From the NCBI GenBank assembly GCA_963422705.1, contig OY730443.1, forward strand, positions 2,046,001-2,110,000: a stretch of 64,000 nt of DNA. Reading direction: 5' to 3'. Shown here piece by piece: positions 9,408 through 18,086 of the stretch. The translations under genes and the position numbers were made by a program. Source of the DNA: G963422705 sp963422705 (GTDB lineage: Bacteria > Poribacteria > WGA-4E > WGA-3G). Every line of letters begins with the position of its first letter. Position 1 is the first letter of the stretch. Below the pieces are notes generated by a model. The model saw nothing but the letters and a program-made list of their open reading frames with translations, ran no database searches and had not been told where the DNA came from.

Positions 9408-10916
9408 ATGAACGCACAAAAAACTGTGCTGATTGTGGATGCTGAACCGAGACAACGCGACATCGTATGCAAAACACTCGCTGAAGAAGGGCTGAATTTA
9501 GTTGTGGCAAGCAACATGTACCAAGCATTTCATCAGATTGAGCATATGAAGTTAGATATCCTGATTGCGATACTAAAAGCGGAACGGATTGACGGATTAA
9601 GTCTGTTGGAAGCGGCGATGCAGCAACACCCGGATATCGGTGTCATTTTTATGACAAACCCGAACGTTTTGGAAACCGATATCGGCATCAAAGCAATGAC
9701 GGCGCATGAAGCCACCTATTTTCTACCCAAACCGGTCAATCCGGTTCACTTGAAAGCCCTTCTGCGTCGGACGCTGCAAAGCCAACGTCTAAAATTTGAG
9801 AACCGCCAACTCCAATCGCAAATAGACGAAAATGAAGGGTTACGACGATTCACGGGTCAGTCGGCGCAAATCATCCGCATCCGGGAGATGATTACGCAAA
9901 TTGCGCCTACCAGGGCCACGGCGATGATATACGGTGCGCGGGGAACGGGTAAAGAACTCGTCGCGCGGGCTGTCCATCATCGAAGCTTACGCCGCGGTTC
10001 TCTCATTGCTTTTAACTGTGCGACGCTCAGCGAAAATCTCGCCGAATCAGAACTTTTTGGGCACGAACGCGGCTCGTTTAGTGGTGCCTATTATCAACGA
10101 AAAGGCCGGTTTGAACTCGCCCACGGGGGGACACTCTTCCTTGACGAAATCTCAAAACTCAGTTTATCCAATCAAGCACGTCTCCTACGTGTCCTTGAAG
10201 AACGCGAATTTGAACGCGTCGGCGGAAATAAAACCATTAAAGTTGATGTGAGAGTTGTCTGTGCAACTAACCACAATCTGGAGCTCGCCTGCCAAAACGG
10301 GCAATTCCTACCGGACCTTTACGACAGGCTCAACGTCATTCGGATTAATCTCCCGACACTTGAGGAGCGGATAGAAGACATTCCCCTCCTCGTCAAAGAT
10401 TTTCTCGCAGAATTTTGTCGGCAAAACGGAAAACCTCTGATGACGATGACAGCAGGTTCCCTGAGAACCTTAATGAAATACAGCTGGCCCGGAAATGTTC
10501 GAGAATTGAAAAATTGTATTGAAGGGCTTGTCGTCATGTCTACACATTCAACATTACAACAAGCGGATTTACCTGAGCGCATTCTCGAAGCAACCTCATC
10601 CTTACACAACTATCCAGCATCCCAAGATGGGCTTGCAAACGAAACGCCCCCAGCTCCGAATGCAGCGCTTCTTGAGAAAAACCTGCTCGATATCCCATCT
10701 TTACCGACGCTTCGAACGTATGATACCACAAATCGCCGCGTTCCCCGTCTTAATGTGGAAGTCGGTATGTCTCTTGACAACATTAACCGAGAGGTGCTTC
10801 GCGCCACGCTAGAATATGCCGACAACAACAAAGCCAAAGCAGCGAAAATCCTGCAAATCAGCCGTCGCACAATCCAGAGGAAAGCGAAAGAATATGGGCT
10901 ATGCAACGACGATTAG
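9408..10916 (+). CDS. NtrC-family sigma-54 activator with degenerate receiver
   Basis: Three domains are visible in 502 aa: a receiver-like domain (about 1-125), an AAA+ sigma-54 interaction domain (about 148-385) and a C-terminal Fis-type helix-turn-helix (ATLEYADNNKAKAAKILQ). The AAA+ part keeps Walker A (GARGTGKE, 176-183) and Walker B (GGTLFLDEI); the sigma-54 contact loop is GSFSGA (222-227) instead of the usual GAFTGA. In the receiver, D11, T83 and K108 remain, but the position aligned with the phospho-acceptor Asp is I55 (ILIAILKAERIDG). The protein therefore probably does not respond to phosphorylation at the usual site. RBS AAGGTAG precedes ATG 9408. Its targets are unknown. Confidence 0.85.
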   Translation: MNAQKTVLIVDAEPRQRDIVCKTLAEEGLNLVVASNMYQAFHQIEHMKLDILIAILKAERIDGLSLLEAAMQQHPDIGVIFMTNPNVLETDIGIKAMTAHEATYFLPKPVNPVHLKALLRRTLQSQRLKFENRQLQSQIDENEGLRRFTGQSAQIIRIREMITQIAPTRATAMIYGARGTGKELVARAVHHRSLRRGSLIAFNCATLSENLAESELFGHERGSFSGAYYQRKGRFELAHGGTLFLDEISKLSLSNQARLLRVLEEREFERVGGNKTIKVDVRVVCATNHNLELACQNGQFLPDLYDRLNVIRINLPTLEERIEDIPLLVKDFLAEFCRQNGKPLMTMTAGSLRTLMKYSWPGNVRELKNCIEGLVVMSTHSTLQQADLPERILEATSSLHNYPASQDGLANETPPAPNAALLEKNLLDIPSLPTLRTYDTTNRRVPRLNVEVGMSLDNINREVLRATLEYADNNKAKAAKILQISRRTIQRKAKEYGLCNDD

Positions 10917-11655
10917 AAACCCAAGAACGCACCTCGGAACACTCACAAGTACCAGTACCACAGAAAATATGGAAAAACATAAAAACCGATACCCCGATGT
11001 CTATTTTGGCGGGCTTGGATTTCTTGCACAAGCCGCGGGAAACCAGATGTATACGGACACAGGGCTCTTTCGAAAACCATATCTACCGGCGGATATACTC
11101 AATACCCTCATCTGGGTTCTCTTGCCCGCCCTTCTGCTCCTTCTCGGCATCTTGCTCACCATGCGCCGATTGAAAAGCAGACGAATACGTCCTGCTCATC
11201 TAGAGCATCGAAATCGACAGCAACCCAAAACGCGACGAACTGCGACAAAAAGAGAGACAAATCAACACATACCGCATCCACAGGAACCCAGTACTCCCGG
11301 AGTAAACGCCCTTGAACAGAAAACGTTAAACCTACTCTCACAGGCACATCATCTCCGTGAAAAAAACGCCATTGGTGAATATCATGAAACCATCAAACAC
11401 ACCATTAAACAGTACATTTGTGAAAAATACCGGATAGATGTTCACAATCTAACAACCACACAGATATTATCAAAACTTCCGGACAGCGCAATTGATTACG
11501 TCGGTGAAATTCTTTACACATGCGATATTGTGCATTTTAACCGATATCACCCCTCAGATTCGGAATTAGATGATATTTACGACACTGCATGGAATTTTGT
11601 AACGAATCCTCTCGAAAAACCCAGAGATTGCCAAGAAACCAAAGATAAAACTTAG
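10894..11655 (+). CDS. Single-pass membrane protein with DUF4381/BatD-like tail
   Basis: The protein has one strong membrane segment (TLIWVLLPALLLLLGILLTM) followed by a basic, low-complexity linker and a helical C-terminal domain (about the last 110 residues). That domain has the pattern seen in cytoplasmic tails of DUF4381 and BatD proteins: YICEKYRIDVHNLTTTQIL, then a CDIVHFNRYHPSDSEL block. Those families sit with MoxR/VWA membrane complexes; a VWA protein (BatA) occurs far away at 56.7 kb. ATG 10894 overlaps the regulator gene by 23 bp with AGAGGA upstream; ATG 10969 is an alternative start. Overlap suggests translational coupling to the sigma-54 activator. Confidence 0.6.
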   Translation: MGYATTIRNPRTHLGTLTSTSTTENMEKHKNRYPDVYFGGLGFLAQAAGNQMYTDTGLFRKPYLPADILNTLIWVLLPALLLLLGILLTMRRLKSRRIRPAHLEHRNRQQPKTRRTATKRETNQHIPHPQEPSTPGVNALEQKTLNLLSQAHHLREKNAIGEYHETIKHTIKQYICEKYRIDVHNLTTTQILSKLPDSAIDYVGEILYTCDIVHFNRYHPSDSELDDIYDTAWNFVTNPLEKPRDCQETKDKT

Positions 11656-11879
11656 AAGTAGAAAATGATAACGATGACAGAGAATAAATCAGCAATTTTA
11701 CAGATGCTTGCCCCTGTTCGATAGTCCCGATAACAGGTCATCATTCCCACACCCGAATGTTCAATTGCTGAAATTTGACAGTGACGAGCCGAAACTTAAA
11801 CGCTATCAAAGGTTCGTTAGCAGACTCACCGAAAACAAGATGGAATCGGGGTGATGACAATTTAATTTCAATACCACCG

Positions 11880-12782
11880 TTACTCTAGTCCCCACTGCTT
11901 TTTTGCTTCCTCAAACGAGATTTTCTGGCTCCCGGTGTGCGAAATAGGATTTTTGCCTATCCAACGTTCGTCAATTGGGTCCGCCGCCGGCTGAAAACGG
12001 ATATCACAACTAATACGCCATCGATCGGAGAGATTCTTGGTAGAGGCGTGCATTGTATGCATCGTGAAGATGATGACATCCCCCATCTCAAAATCCGCGG
12101 TTTGCCACTCACCGCCATACTTATCGCTAATTTCCACCGGGCTACGTCCAAAATGCCCCGGCGTTCCATCTTTATCCACATCGGTTCTACCGTAAGTGTC
12201 GCGAATCGGGGCAAAACTGGGTAAATTATGTGAGCCGACAAGCACAGCGAGCGTTCCCATCGTGGCAGGCACATCGCCAAACGGAACCCAACACGTGTGC
12301 AGCTGTTTTGAACCTCTCCCCATATAGACAACATCAAAATGAGGCCCGGACCAGATGGTGGGGCGGATAAACCGGAGCCACTTGTAATCAAAGGTGCGGG
12401 TATCGCCCTGAAAAAAGTTCCGAAAGAAGTTGAAAAGTTCCTCTCCTTCCAACACCGCGCGAACAGCGGGGTGATGCGTAACGGCAGGCGTGCCCATAGT
12501 CCTCCCAGGACTTCCGTCACCTGCAAAGGCATCCATAATATCAGTTCCGGGTTTGAAAACGTTTTCCTTTCCACTGCTATCGGCATATTCAAGAATCGCA
12601 CGGCGCGCCGTGGCAACCTTTTGCGGTTCAATTAAGCGACGAACGAGTAAATATCCGTCCGAAGCGATTTGTTGATGTAAACCAGAAGCGGAATCCATCA
12701 CAGCATTGCAATCCCGCAATTCTCCTAAATCGGGGCCCGAAAAAGTGACTTCGTGTTCACCTAAAAAAACGGTGCGTTGCAT
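11880..12782 (-). CDS. Phytanoyl-CoA dioxygenase (PhyH) family protein
   Basis: PhyH proteins are Fe(II)/2-oxoglutarate oxygenases that hydroxylate varied small substrates. In 300 aa the metal triad is readable: HFD in GPHFDVVYMG, a distal His in MHTMHAST and the 2-oxoglutarate Arg in RWRISCDIRF. The start has an AGGAGG site (+ strand 12788-12794) six or so bases away. It stands alone on the minus strand; the 224 bp downstream to the converging membrane-protein gene hold no gene. Substrate is unknown. A second, diverged paralogue lies at 46.6-47.4 kb. Confidence 0.88.
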   Translation of the reverse strand: MQRTVFLGEHEVTFSGPDLGELRDCNAVMDSASGLHQQIASDGYLLVRRLIEPQKVATARRAILEYADSSGKENVFKPGTDIMDAFAGDGSPGRTMGTPAVTHHPAVRAVLEGEELFNFFRNFFQGDTRTFDYKWLRFIRPTIWSGPHFDVVYMGRGSKQLHTCWVPFGDVPATMGTLAVLVGSHNLPSFAPIRDTYGRTDVDKDGTPGHFGRSPVEISDKYGGEWQTADFEMGDVIIFTMHTMHASTKNLSDRWRISCDIRFQPAADPIDERWIGKNPISHTGSQKISFEEAKKQWGLE

Positions 12783-12984
12783 TATCTACCTCCTAAAAGA
12801 TTAGCGGTGCCCTATTCGTCTGTCCATATTGGCAAGGAATACTACATTAATCCTCTCATACTGATAAGATACTCCGCGGCAAGAAGATAGGTTCGTGAAG
12901 ACAAGATGAACCGGAATACCTGGGTGTGCTTGCCGGGGGCGGCATTTTTCTTTGTAGAAAGTCAGTCAGGATAGAGGCGTTAAA

Positions 12985-13611
12985 TCAAAGAATTTGCTTA
13001 TAGACAAAATCCAACCACTTAGCTTGTGGTTCCACAACGTGAGGTTTCGGTATCAGAGGTGTCCAGTACGGCTCGAAAATATGCCCGCCATCGCTTTTTA
13101 GCTGCCAGGCATCCTCTGTTTCCTCCTGTGTGCTGAGCTGAAAAAAATGCCTTGTTTTCCGCGCACTCAGGTTATGATTTGGCACCCACCCGGTAATATT
13201 AGAGAGGATGCGGGTAGGTTCTGGAAATTTGTCGTATTCAATGTATAAAACGTATGTGAAATCTTTCCACGTGGAATTGTAATCGACGGTGAGTCCTCTC
13301 GTTAGCTTCTCCTTGTAAGGCAGTGTGTTCAAGCTAGGTTCAATATAAACTTGGGTTGTCTCGGCGATGACCCGTTCTCCTTCTTCCAATTCATTTTCAA
13401 CAGAACCCAGGTATTTTTTAACGTTTATAATATGCAGTCCTGTTTCTTCAGTCGTTTCCCGCTTTACGGCGGTTTCGGGTTCTTCGTCCTTTTCAACGGT
13501 TCCTGCGGGAATTTGGATGCCGGCGGTGGGGTGTTTAAATACGAGTAACTCCTTCACTCCATTTCTTGCTTGGGTGATAAATGCGCTAACCTTTTCGACA
13601 GTTTTATTCAT
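12985..13611 (-). CDS. NUDIX hydrolase
   Basis: NUDIX enzymes hydrolyse nucleoside diphosphates linked to another moiety. The full Nudix box is present near residues 34-56: G-x5-E-x7-REUxEExGU is matched by GTVEKDEE through KRETTEETGL. ATG 13611 is preferred over the in-frame codon at 13638 because GAGGA sits six bases upstream of it. At 208 aa it is longer than the minimal domain; the C-terminal half (WKDFTYVLYIEYD, GHIFEPYWTPL) is not recognised. It follows the CvpA gene by 27 bp, at the end of the minus-strand run starting with the sigma factor. Substrate unknown. Confidence 0.85.
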   Translation of the reverse strand: MNKTVEKVSAFITQARNGVKELLVFKHPTAGIQIPAGTVEKDEEPETAVKRETTEETGLHIINVKKYLGSVENELEEGERVIAETTQVYIEPSLNTLPYKEKLTRGLTVDYNSTWKDFTYVLYIEYDKFPEPTRILSNITGWVPNHNLSARKTRHFFQLSTQEETEDAWQLKSDGGHIFEPYWTPLIPKPHVVEPQAKWLDFVYKQIL

Positions 13612-13638
13612 ATGTATTCCTCGGCAGCGCTTTTGCAA

Positions 13639-14145
13639 TCAAGGTATATAGAGGTTTAACGCGTACATTGCAGCGTTTTTGTCAATGATATCATTCCAAA
13701 GGCGGCGTCCGATATCCATGAGTTGTGGCGCCAGCGTGGAATTCGCAATTTCGTTTCTGAATGAATCAGTTGCATACATGTTGAGGAGAATGAGTGCATA
13801 AGCAATTAAAATCGCGCTTGAAATGATACCGAAGCCAAGTCCAAATAAACGATTTAGCCATCCCAAGACGCCTGTTTCAAAGATGCGCTGGAGCTGCCGG
13901 AAGAGCAGTTCTGTGAGAATGGCTGTGAGAATAATAAGAACGATAATGCTCAGCCATTTCGCTACCTGTGGATTATCTACGAGTCGTTGAACGTAGAATA
14001 CCAATTCTCGCCAGAAGAGGTTTGCGCTACAGAAACCGGCCCCGAGAGAAACGATGCCCCATACGCTCTGGGTAAACCCTATGCGGTAACAACTCAGCCC
14101 TGCTAACCCAATAAGAATGAGAATGCCGATGTCCAATTTCGACAT
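13639..14145 (-). CDS. CvpA-family membrane protein
   Basis: This 168-aa protein has about four hydrophobic segments (LDIGILILIGLAGLSCYRIG, LSIIVLIILTAILTELLF, LFGLGFGIISSAILIAYALI among them), matching the CvpA/colicin-V-production family of inner-membrane proteins. Members are linked to peptidoglycan or stress phenotypes, but no reaction is established. ATG 14145 (MSKLDIG) is chosen because the family begins there; 19 further in-frame residues upstream look non-conserved. It lies between the HExxH peptidase and NUDIX genes with short spacings, so these three are probably co-transcribed. Confidence 0.75.
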   Translation of the reverse strand: MSKLDIGILILIGLAGLSCYRIGFTQSVWGIVSLGAGFCSANLFWRELVFYVQRLVDNPQVAKWLSIIVLIILTAILTELLFRQLQRIFETGVLGWLNRLFGLGFGIISSAILIAYALILLNMYATDSFRNEIANSTLAPQLMDIGRRLWNDIIDKNAAMYALNLYIP

Positions 14146-14219
14146 AGATGTGCTGTTCCATTCCAAAAATGCTACTGTTTTTTTCTTTGGCTTCAGCAGC
14201 AAATGGATTTATAAAAAAT

Positions 14220-15296
14220 CTATGATACGGCTTCCATCTGAATTTCTTTTAGCGTCATGGCAAAACTCTGTTCAATTGCGGTTTCCGCAGGGACGCCATC
14301 CCTTAACTGATAAAGCAGCTGACGAATTTCCTCAAAGCCGAATTGCTGAATGAGATATCCGCTCATCATCGCAGATTGCAGGTAGGCCAATTTCCGTTTT
14401 TTGGCCGGAATTTGACTAAAGTGACAGTTCAAGGCAATGAAGGGAAGCAGGGAACCGTTCCGAGATGCCTGCTTGACATAGTGCTGTTCGTATTGGAACA
14501 TTGGACGAGCGAGGCATTGCGCTATCCCTTCATCTAACCACATCGGGCAACGGTTCTCCGTCAGTTCGTGAATTAACAGATGTACCCATTCGTGCCGGAT
14601 TAAGGAATATAACGGCCCGAGTACAGGTTCAATAAACGCGCAATATGCGATTTGAATACCGGAGGCGTAGTCGTAGGAACCGCTAGCCCAATTTGGCAGT
14701 GAACCTTGCAGGCCACGGGTTCGGTTTGTGTTGATAATCGATAAAAACACCGGACGAGAGGGGTAGCATGCCAGCAGATTTCCGATTTCACTGTAAGTTT
14801 GCTGGATTAATTGAGAGATATGCCACACGGTTTGCCCACTCATCATAGCGTCGCACGTGAGATTAAAACGTTCTAGCTCTATACACCAGTGTGACTCGGG
14901 GTGCACTTGAGGGTTCAAGGTTCTCGGAACCGTTTGGCTTTTTTTTGTCAACATCCGCAGAAAATCTGGCGGCGGGAATTCCAGTTTTTGCAAGACGCCA
15001 CTATGAAAAATCAGTTTTTCATAGCAGTGCTTCTCGTCGATAAAACGGGTTTTCCGCCTGAACGCGGTAGACGAATCTGGACATAATTGGAGGGCGATTT
15101 CTATGCATGCTAAAGCACTATCCCATTTACCTACCATCTCGTATGTTTTGGCGAGGTCAGCGTAGATGTAATGCGGGGGGACGTCCAGTTCTAGGCCATT
15201 CAAATAGTGTTGAATTGATTCAACATAACGCGTCTGCTGATAACATCGTGAGGCGCGCCGAAAATAAAAAGCTGCTGGTGAAGGGGCCGACTTCAT
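14220..15296 (-). CDS. TPR plus peptidase-MA-like zinc metalloprotease domain
   Basis: The N-terminal 90 residues form TPR-like helices (YVESIQHYLNGLELD, WDSALACIEIALQLCPD). The C-terminal half has the gluzincin signature HEWVH (H235, E236, H239) and the downstream glutamate in MWLDEGIAQ (E256), as in peptidase MA-like proteins. No signal peptide or membrane segment is obvious, so it is probably cytoplasmic unless exported by another route. It lies upstream of cvpA and downstream of the sigma/FHA pair on the same strand. Substrate unknown; the zinc ligands and catalytic Glu are all present, so activity is plausible. Confidence 0.7.
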   Translation of the reverse strand: MKSAPSPAAFYFRRASRCYQQTRYVESIQHYLNGLELDVPPHYIYADLAKTYEMVGKWDSALACIEIALQLCPDSSTAFRRKTRFIDEKHCYEKLIFHSGVLQKLEFPPPDFLRMLTKKSQTVPRTLNPQVHPESHWCIELERFNLTCDAMMSGQTVWHISQLIQQTYSEIGNLLACYPSRPVFLSIINTNRTRGLQGSLPNWASGSYDYASGIQIAYCAFIEPVLGPLYSLIRHEWVHLLIHELTENRCPMWLDEGIAQCLARPMFQYEQHYVKQASRNGSLLPFIALNCHFSQIPAKKRKLAYLQSAMMSGYLIQQFGFEEIRQLLYQLRDGVPAETAIEQSFAMTLKEIQMEAVS

Positions 15297-15432
15297 AACC
15301 GTAGTGCCTTATGAAAATAATTGACAATTTAGTCAGGGAACCATTTGAAAAGAACTCCTCGGTAGGCGAGGTTTGCTTACCGCGCTGCTACACAATCTTC
15401 AAATCATCCTAAAATCTACTATAAAGGAGGTA

Positions 15433-15462
15433 GGTGTATTAAGGGAGTTCCCTCAATACACC
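15433..15462 (-). terminator. Strong hairpin downstream of the sigma/FHA pair
   Basis: Arms GGTGTATT (15433-15440) and AATACACC (15455-15462) pair over 8 bp, then one mismatch, then 4 bp closing an AGTT tetraloop. It begins 11 bp beyond the FHA stop codon. The minus-strand side lacks a long T run, so it may be an imperfect terminator or an mRNA-stabilising hairpin. Confidence 0.45.
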
Positions 15463-15473
15463 GCTTGTGGTAC

Positions 15474-16139
15474 CTATGAACGCTCAACGCTGACAACCTT
15501 AAAGGTGATTTTCCCACACTGAAAGGTCGCATTTTCATCAATAATTGTAACGTTTCGGACACGTTCCCCTTCAACGGACGGCGTGCTGGAGCTGCCCAAA
15601 TCGGTGAGGTATACGTCATCATCCCGCAACTCAAACCGGAGATGCAACCGGGACAGCGTACGAATAACGTTGTGAGGTGTCGAGAATTCACGCTTATCCG
15701 TTCCTTCAAATGGTTGCTCGCTATTCCAACGTCTGAGTTCATCCGCCCCGGGCTCAGCCGTTGTGATAGGGAGAACATCTGTATTTTCGTTCCCCATAGG
15801 CTGTGGGCTATAATTTGGTTGTGCGTTTAACGTCTCGGTGGACGTCAGTTCAGGTTGTGCGGTTTCACGTCGAATTTTGCTCATGAGATGTGCGAGGGCC
15901 CGCGCTTTCGCCCCCGGACGCGGGTGGATGCTCGCTCTCTCCTCAAATCGATAGTGTGTAAAATCAACCAACTGTTTTAATTCCTGAATGTGAGTGGCGT
16001 TGGGAAGCTCCTTTAGGAGACGTTTTTGCTTACGTGATAACTTTTCATTTTTTAGCCAGCACGTATATGCCTCTAACATCGCTGCCTGCTTTGTCTCATC
16101 TGCCGGAACGGTAGAGATAAATTTCTTGAAAAAGCGCAT
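15474..16139 (-). CDS. FHA-like domain protein paired with an ECF sigma factor
   Basis: The first 95 residues are charged and helical (LKNEKLSRKQKRLLKELP, PGAKARALAHLMSKIRR); a Pro/Thr/Gln-rich linker follows; the last 70 residues look like a forkhead-associated domain: TLSRLHLRFEL (SxxH at 163-166), VYLTDLGSSSTPSVEGERV and ITFKVV. FHA domains bind phosphothreonine. Here the usual Gly-Arg before SxxH is not seen and the expected SSNG is SSST, so binding may be altered. The gene starts 15 bp after the sigma gene with its own GGAGGAT site, the position where an anti-sigma factor is often found. Confidence 0.65.
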   Translation of the reverse strand: MRFFKKFISTVPADETKQAAMLEAYTCWLKNEKLSRKQKRLLKELPNATHIQELKQLVDFTHYRFEERASIHPRPGAKARALAHLMSKIRRETAQPELTSTETLNAQPNYSPQPMGNENTDVLPITTAEPGADELRRWNSEQPFEGTDKREFSTPHNVIRTLSRLHLRFELRDDDVYLTDLGSSSTPSVEGERVRNVTIIDENATFQCGKITFKVVSVERS

Positions 16140-16154
16140 AGGTTAATCCTCCAA

Positions 16155-16760
16155 TTAATATATCCATTGAATTCCTTTGCTGATTAAAATTTGCCGTAAT
16201 TCTCCAGTGCATCGAAAAATCCAGATCTTAACAGTCCCATCTTTTCGATTAAGAATATGGGCAATTTCCGCAATACTGTACCCCTCAAGGTGCCTCAACA
16301 TCCACGCAATCCGATGATTCGGTTTCGTTACTTGTAATAGAGCACTTTCTAAAATCTCTTGTGCTTCTCGTGCTACAAGCTGCCGCTCCGGCCCTGGACG
16401 CGTATCCTCGTATTCAACCGGGGGGAGCTCGTCTTTAGGCAAACTCATAGAAGGTTTTAATATGCGTTCTCGCTTTCGTATCGCATCAATAATCGTATTG
16501 CGAGCTACCGTATTTAGCCAAGTCTGAAAACTGCCTTGTTCTGTATCCCATTTGTCTAACTTCTGCCAAACTTTTAGGAGTACATCCATCGCCACCTCTT
16601 CGCTATCTTGAACGTTCCCCAGCATCCGGTGGGCTTTGCTATAAACCCATTTATAGTGCTTGTCAAACAATCGGCTAAACGCTCTTTCATCGCCTTGCTT
16701 GGCGAGCGCAGCAAGATGGGTATCTTCAGCAGCGGATAAATCATTAGGTGTTTGACGCAT
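16155..16760 (-). CDS. ECF-type RNA polymerase sigma factor
   Basis: The 201-aa protein has sigma region 2 (ARLFDKHY-like AFSRLFDKHYKWVYSKAHRM, with DSEEVAMDVLLKVWQ and FQTWLNTVARNTIIDAIR) and region 4 (LLQVTKPNHRIAWMLRHLEG, YSIAEIAHILNRKDGTVKIW), and no region 1.1 or 3, which defines the extracytoplasmic-function class. It would direct RNA polymerase to a specific promoter set. The next gene encodes an FHA-like protein instead of a recognisable membrane anti-sigma. I could not identify a convincing self-recognised promoter in the 426 bp upstream. Confidence 0.9.
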   Translation of the reverse strand: MRQTPNDLSAAEDTHLAALAKQGDERAFSRLFDKHYKWVYSKAHRMLGNVQDSEEVAMDVLLKVWQKLDKWDTEQGSFQTWLNTVARNTIIDAIRKRERILKPSMSLPKDELPPVEYEDTRPGPERQLVAREAQEILESALLQVTKPNHRIAWMLRHLEGYSIAEIAHILNRKDGTVKIWIFRCTGELRQILISKGIQWIY

Positions 16761-16942
16761 TATAACAATTCACTCCTATATTCATGAAAATTCTTTCAGC
16801 TGGCTATATATTGTATCTAGTAACGCAAACTGTCCTATCCTGTTTCAAAAAAACAAGAAAATTATTGTACACCAAGGCAAATTGACGCACTACGGAGATT
16901 TATGACAAAAATTTACTTCATATCATACCAGTTATGTAAAAA

Positions 16943-17029
16943 TCAAACATTAGTTTCCAGATTCCCAAACGCATCGGGTGTTTCCCGCAACGTGTTACCC
17001 TCAATGCCCAGATACAGAAAACTAAATGG
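16943..17029 (-). pseudogene. Leucine-rich-repeat-like coding remnant
   Basis: Within the 16761-17186 gene-free stretch, the minus strand reads FLYLGIEGNTLRETPDAFGN and then LETNV and a stop, matching the pattern of one leucine-rich repeat (LxLxxNxLxxxPxxFxNL). There is no start codon or RBS, so this looks like a gene remnant or a chance match. The rest of the gap holds only the inverted repeat listed next. Confidence 0.3.
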
Positions 17030-17043
17030 TTTTGTGTATCTGG
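17008..17043. repeat. 15-bp inverted repeat with six-base loop
   Basis: Arms CCAGATACAGAAAAC (17008-17022) and GTTTTGTGTATCTGG (17029-17043) pair with one mismatch around the loop TAAATG. It lies between the sigma factor promoter region and the end of rsmA, so it could be a terminator for rsmA (minus strand) without a clear T run, or a mobile-element footprint. Confidence 0.5.
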
Positions 17044-17186
17044 TTCCCCGGTAGGAAGGTTCTCCAGCGTAAAATCCAGGGGAATGTCGAAAAAGGAATG
17101 AGTCTGAGTGCCCTTTATCTTATGGATTCATTTTGCAGCTCCCACAAAATTGCTCGGTGCGTGCTATCTTATCTATTTTCAGACGA

Positions 17187-18023
17187 TTACCGCGCCAATA
17201 GATTCGCCAATGTGGCAAATTCGGCAATGTCTAATGTCTCCGGGCGCCGCTGTGGTGCTATCCCCACTGTTTCAAAAGCGGTAATTAACGTCTCTTTCGA
17301 TGCAAACCGTCCTCCCACCAGTGCATTTTTTAACATCTTTCGACGCGCCCGAAACGCTGTCCGGACTATGTTAAAGAAAAGTTCCTCGTTACGAACGTCA
17401 ACCTTGGGTTTCTCGCGCATCGTTAACTTTAAAAGCGCGGAATCGACGTTGGGAGTCGGGTAAAAGTTATCTGGTGATAGGATTTGAATGATAGCTGCAT
17501 CAGCGTAATAGGTAGTCCCAATCGTTAAGGCCCCGTAATCCTTTCCCCCGGGGGCAGCAACAATTCGTTCTGCGATTTCCTTCTGCATCATCAGAATACA
17601 GTGACTCAGCTGCTTGTGGTGTGCCAATAACTTCCACAGAATCGGTGTCGTAATATTGTAGGGAAGGTTAGCAATGACTTTAGGCTTAGTGTCTGCTTCC
17701 AATAATGAATTGAATTCCAGCTTGAGAATATCAGCATGAAGCAGCCGGATGAATGGCACGTTTTCAAATTGCGCTACTAACGCTGCATATAACCGCGTGT
17801 CGATTTCAATAGCAGTCACCTGTTTTGCCCGACTCACGAGTGCAGCGGTGAGGCATCCTAACCCCGCCCCGATTTCTATGACAACATCAGTATTCGTGAG
17901 CGCTCCTGCTTCAAGAATAAAAGTTAGCACATCAGGATTAATAAGAAAGTGTTGTCCCAAACGCTTTTTAGGATAAATGCGGTTTACGGAAAAAAAGTCG
18001 CGTACCTGTTGCTGGAGTGTCAT
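17187..18023 (-). CDS. rsmA: 16S rRNA dimethyladenosine transferase RsmA (KsgA)
   Basis: RsmA dimethylates A1518 and A1519 in helix 45 of 16S rRNA using SAM, a late small-subunit assembly step. The 278-aa sequence shows the N-terminal KKRLGQHFLINPDVL, SAM motif I VIEIGAGLGCLTAAL and the catalytic NLPYNITTPIL, followed by the C-terminal helical domain (LRMLKNALV-like RRKMLKNALVGGRFA). It is the fourth gene of a minus-strand series polyferredoxin-gmk-coaBC-rsmA, 63 bp after coaBC. Nothing unusual. Confidence 0.94.
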   Translation of the reverse strand: MTLQQQVRDFFSVNRIYPKKRLGQHFLINPDVLTFILEAGALTNTDVVIEIGAGLGCLTAALVSRAKQVTAIEIDTRLYAALVAQFENVPFIRLLHADILKLEFNSLLEADTKPKVIANLPYNITTPILWKLLAHHKQLSHCILMMQKEIAERIVAAPGGKDYGALTIGTTYYADAAIIQILSPDNFYPTPNVDSALLKLTMREKPKVDVRNEELFFNIVRTAFRARRKMLKNALVGGRFASKETLITAFETVGIAPQRRPETLDIAEFATLANLLAR

Positions 18024-18086
18024 GGTTTTCTAGCTAGAAACGCGAGTGTCCGCGCCGCGTGGCAATGCTTATGGGCACATCACCGA

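Noticed and set aside
11656..11879. CCTGTT/AACAGG pair between convergent genes as a terminator
   Set aside because: Only six base pairs with a 13-base loop and no T run.
17026..17463. 145-codon plus-strand frame
   Set aside because: Most of it is antisense to rsmA and it starts in the inverted repeat.
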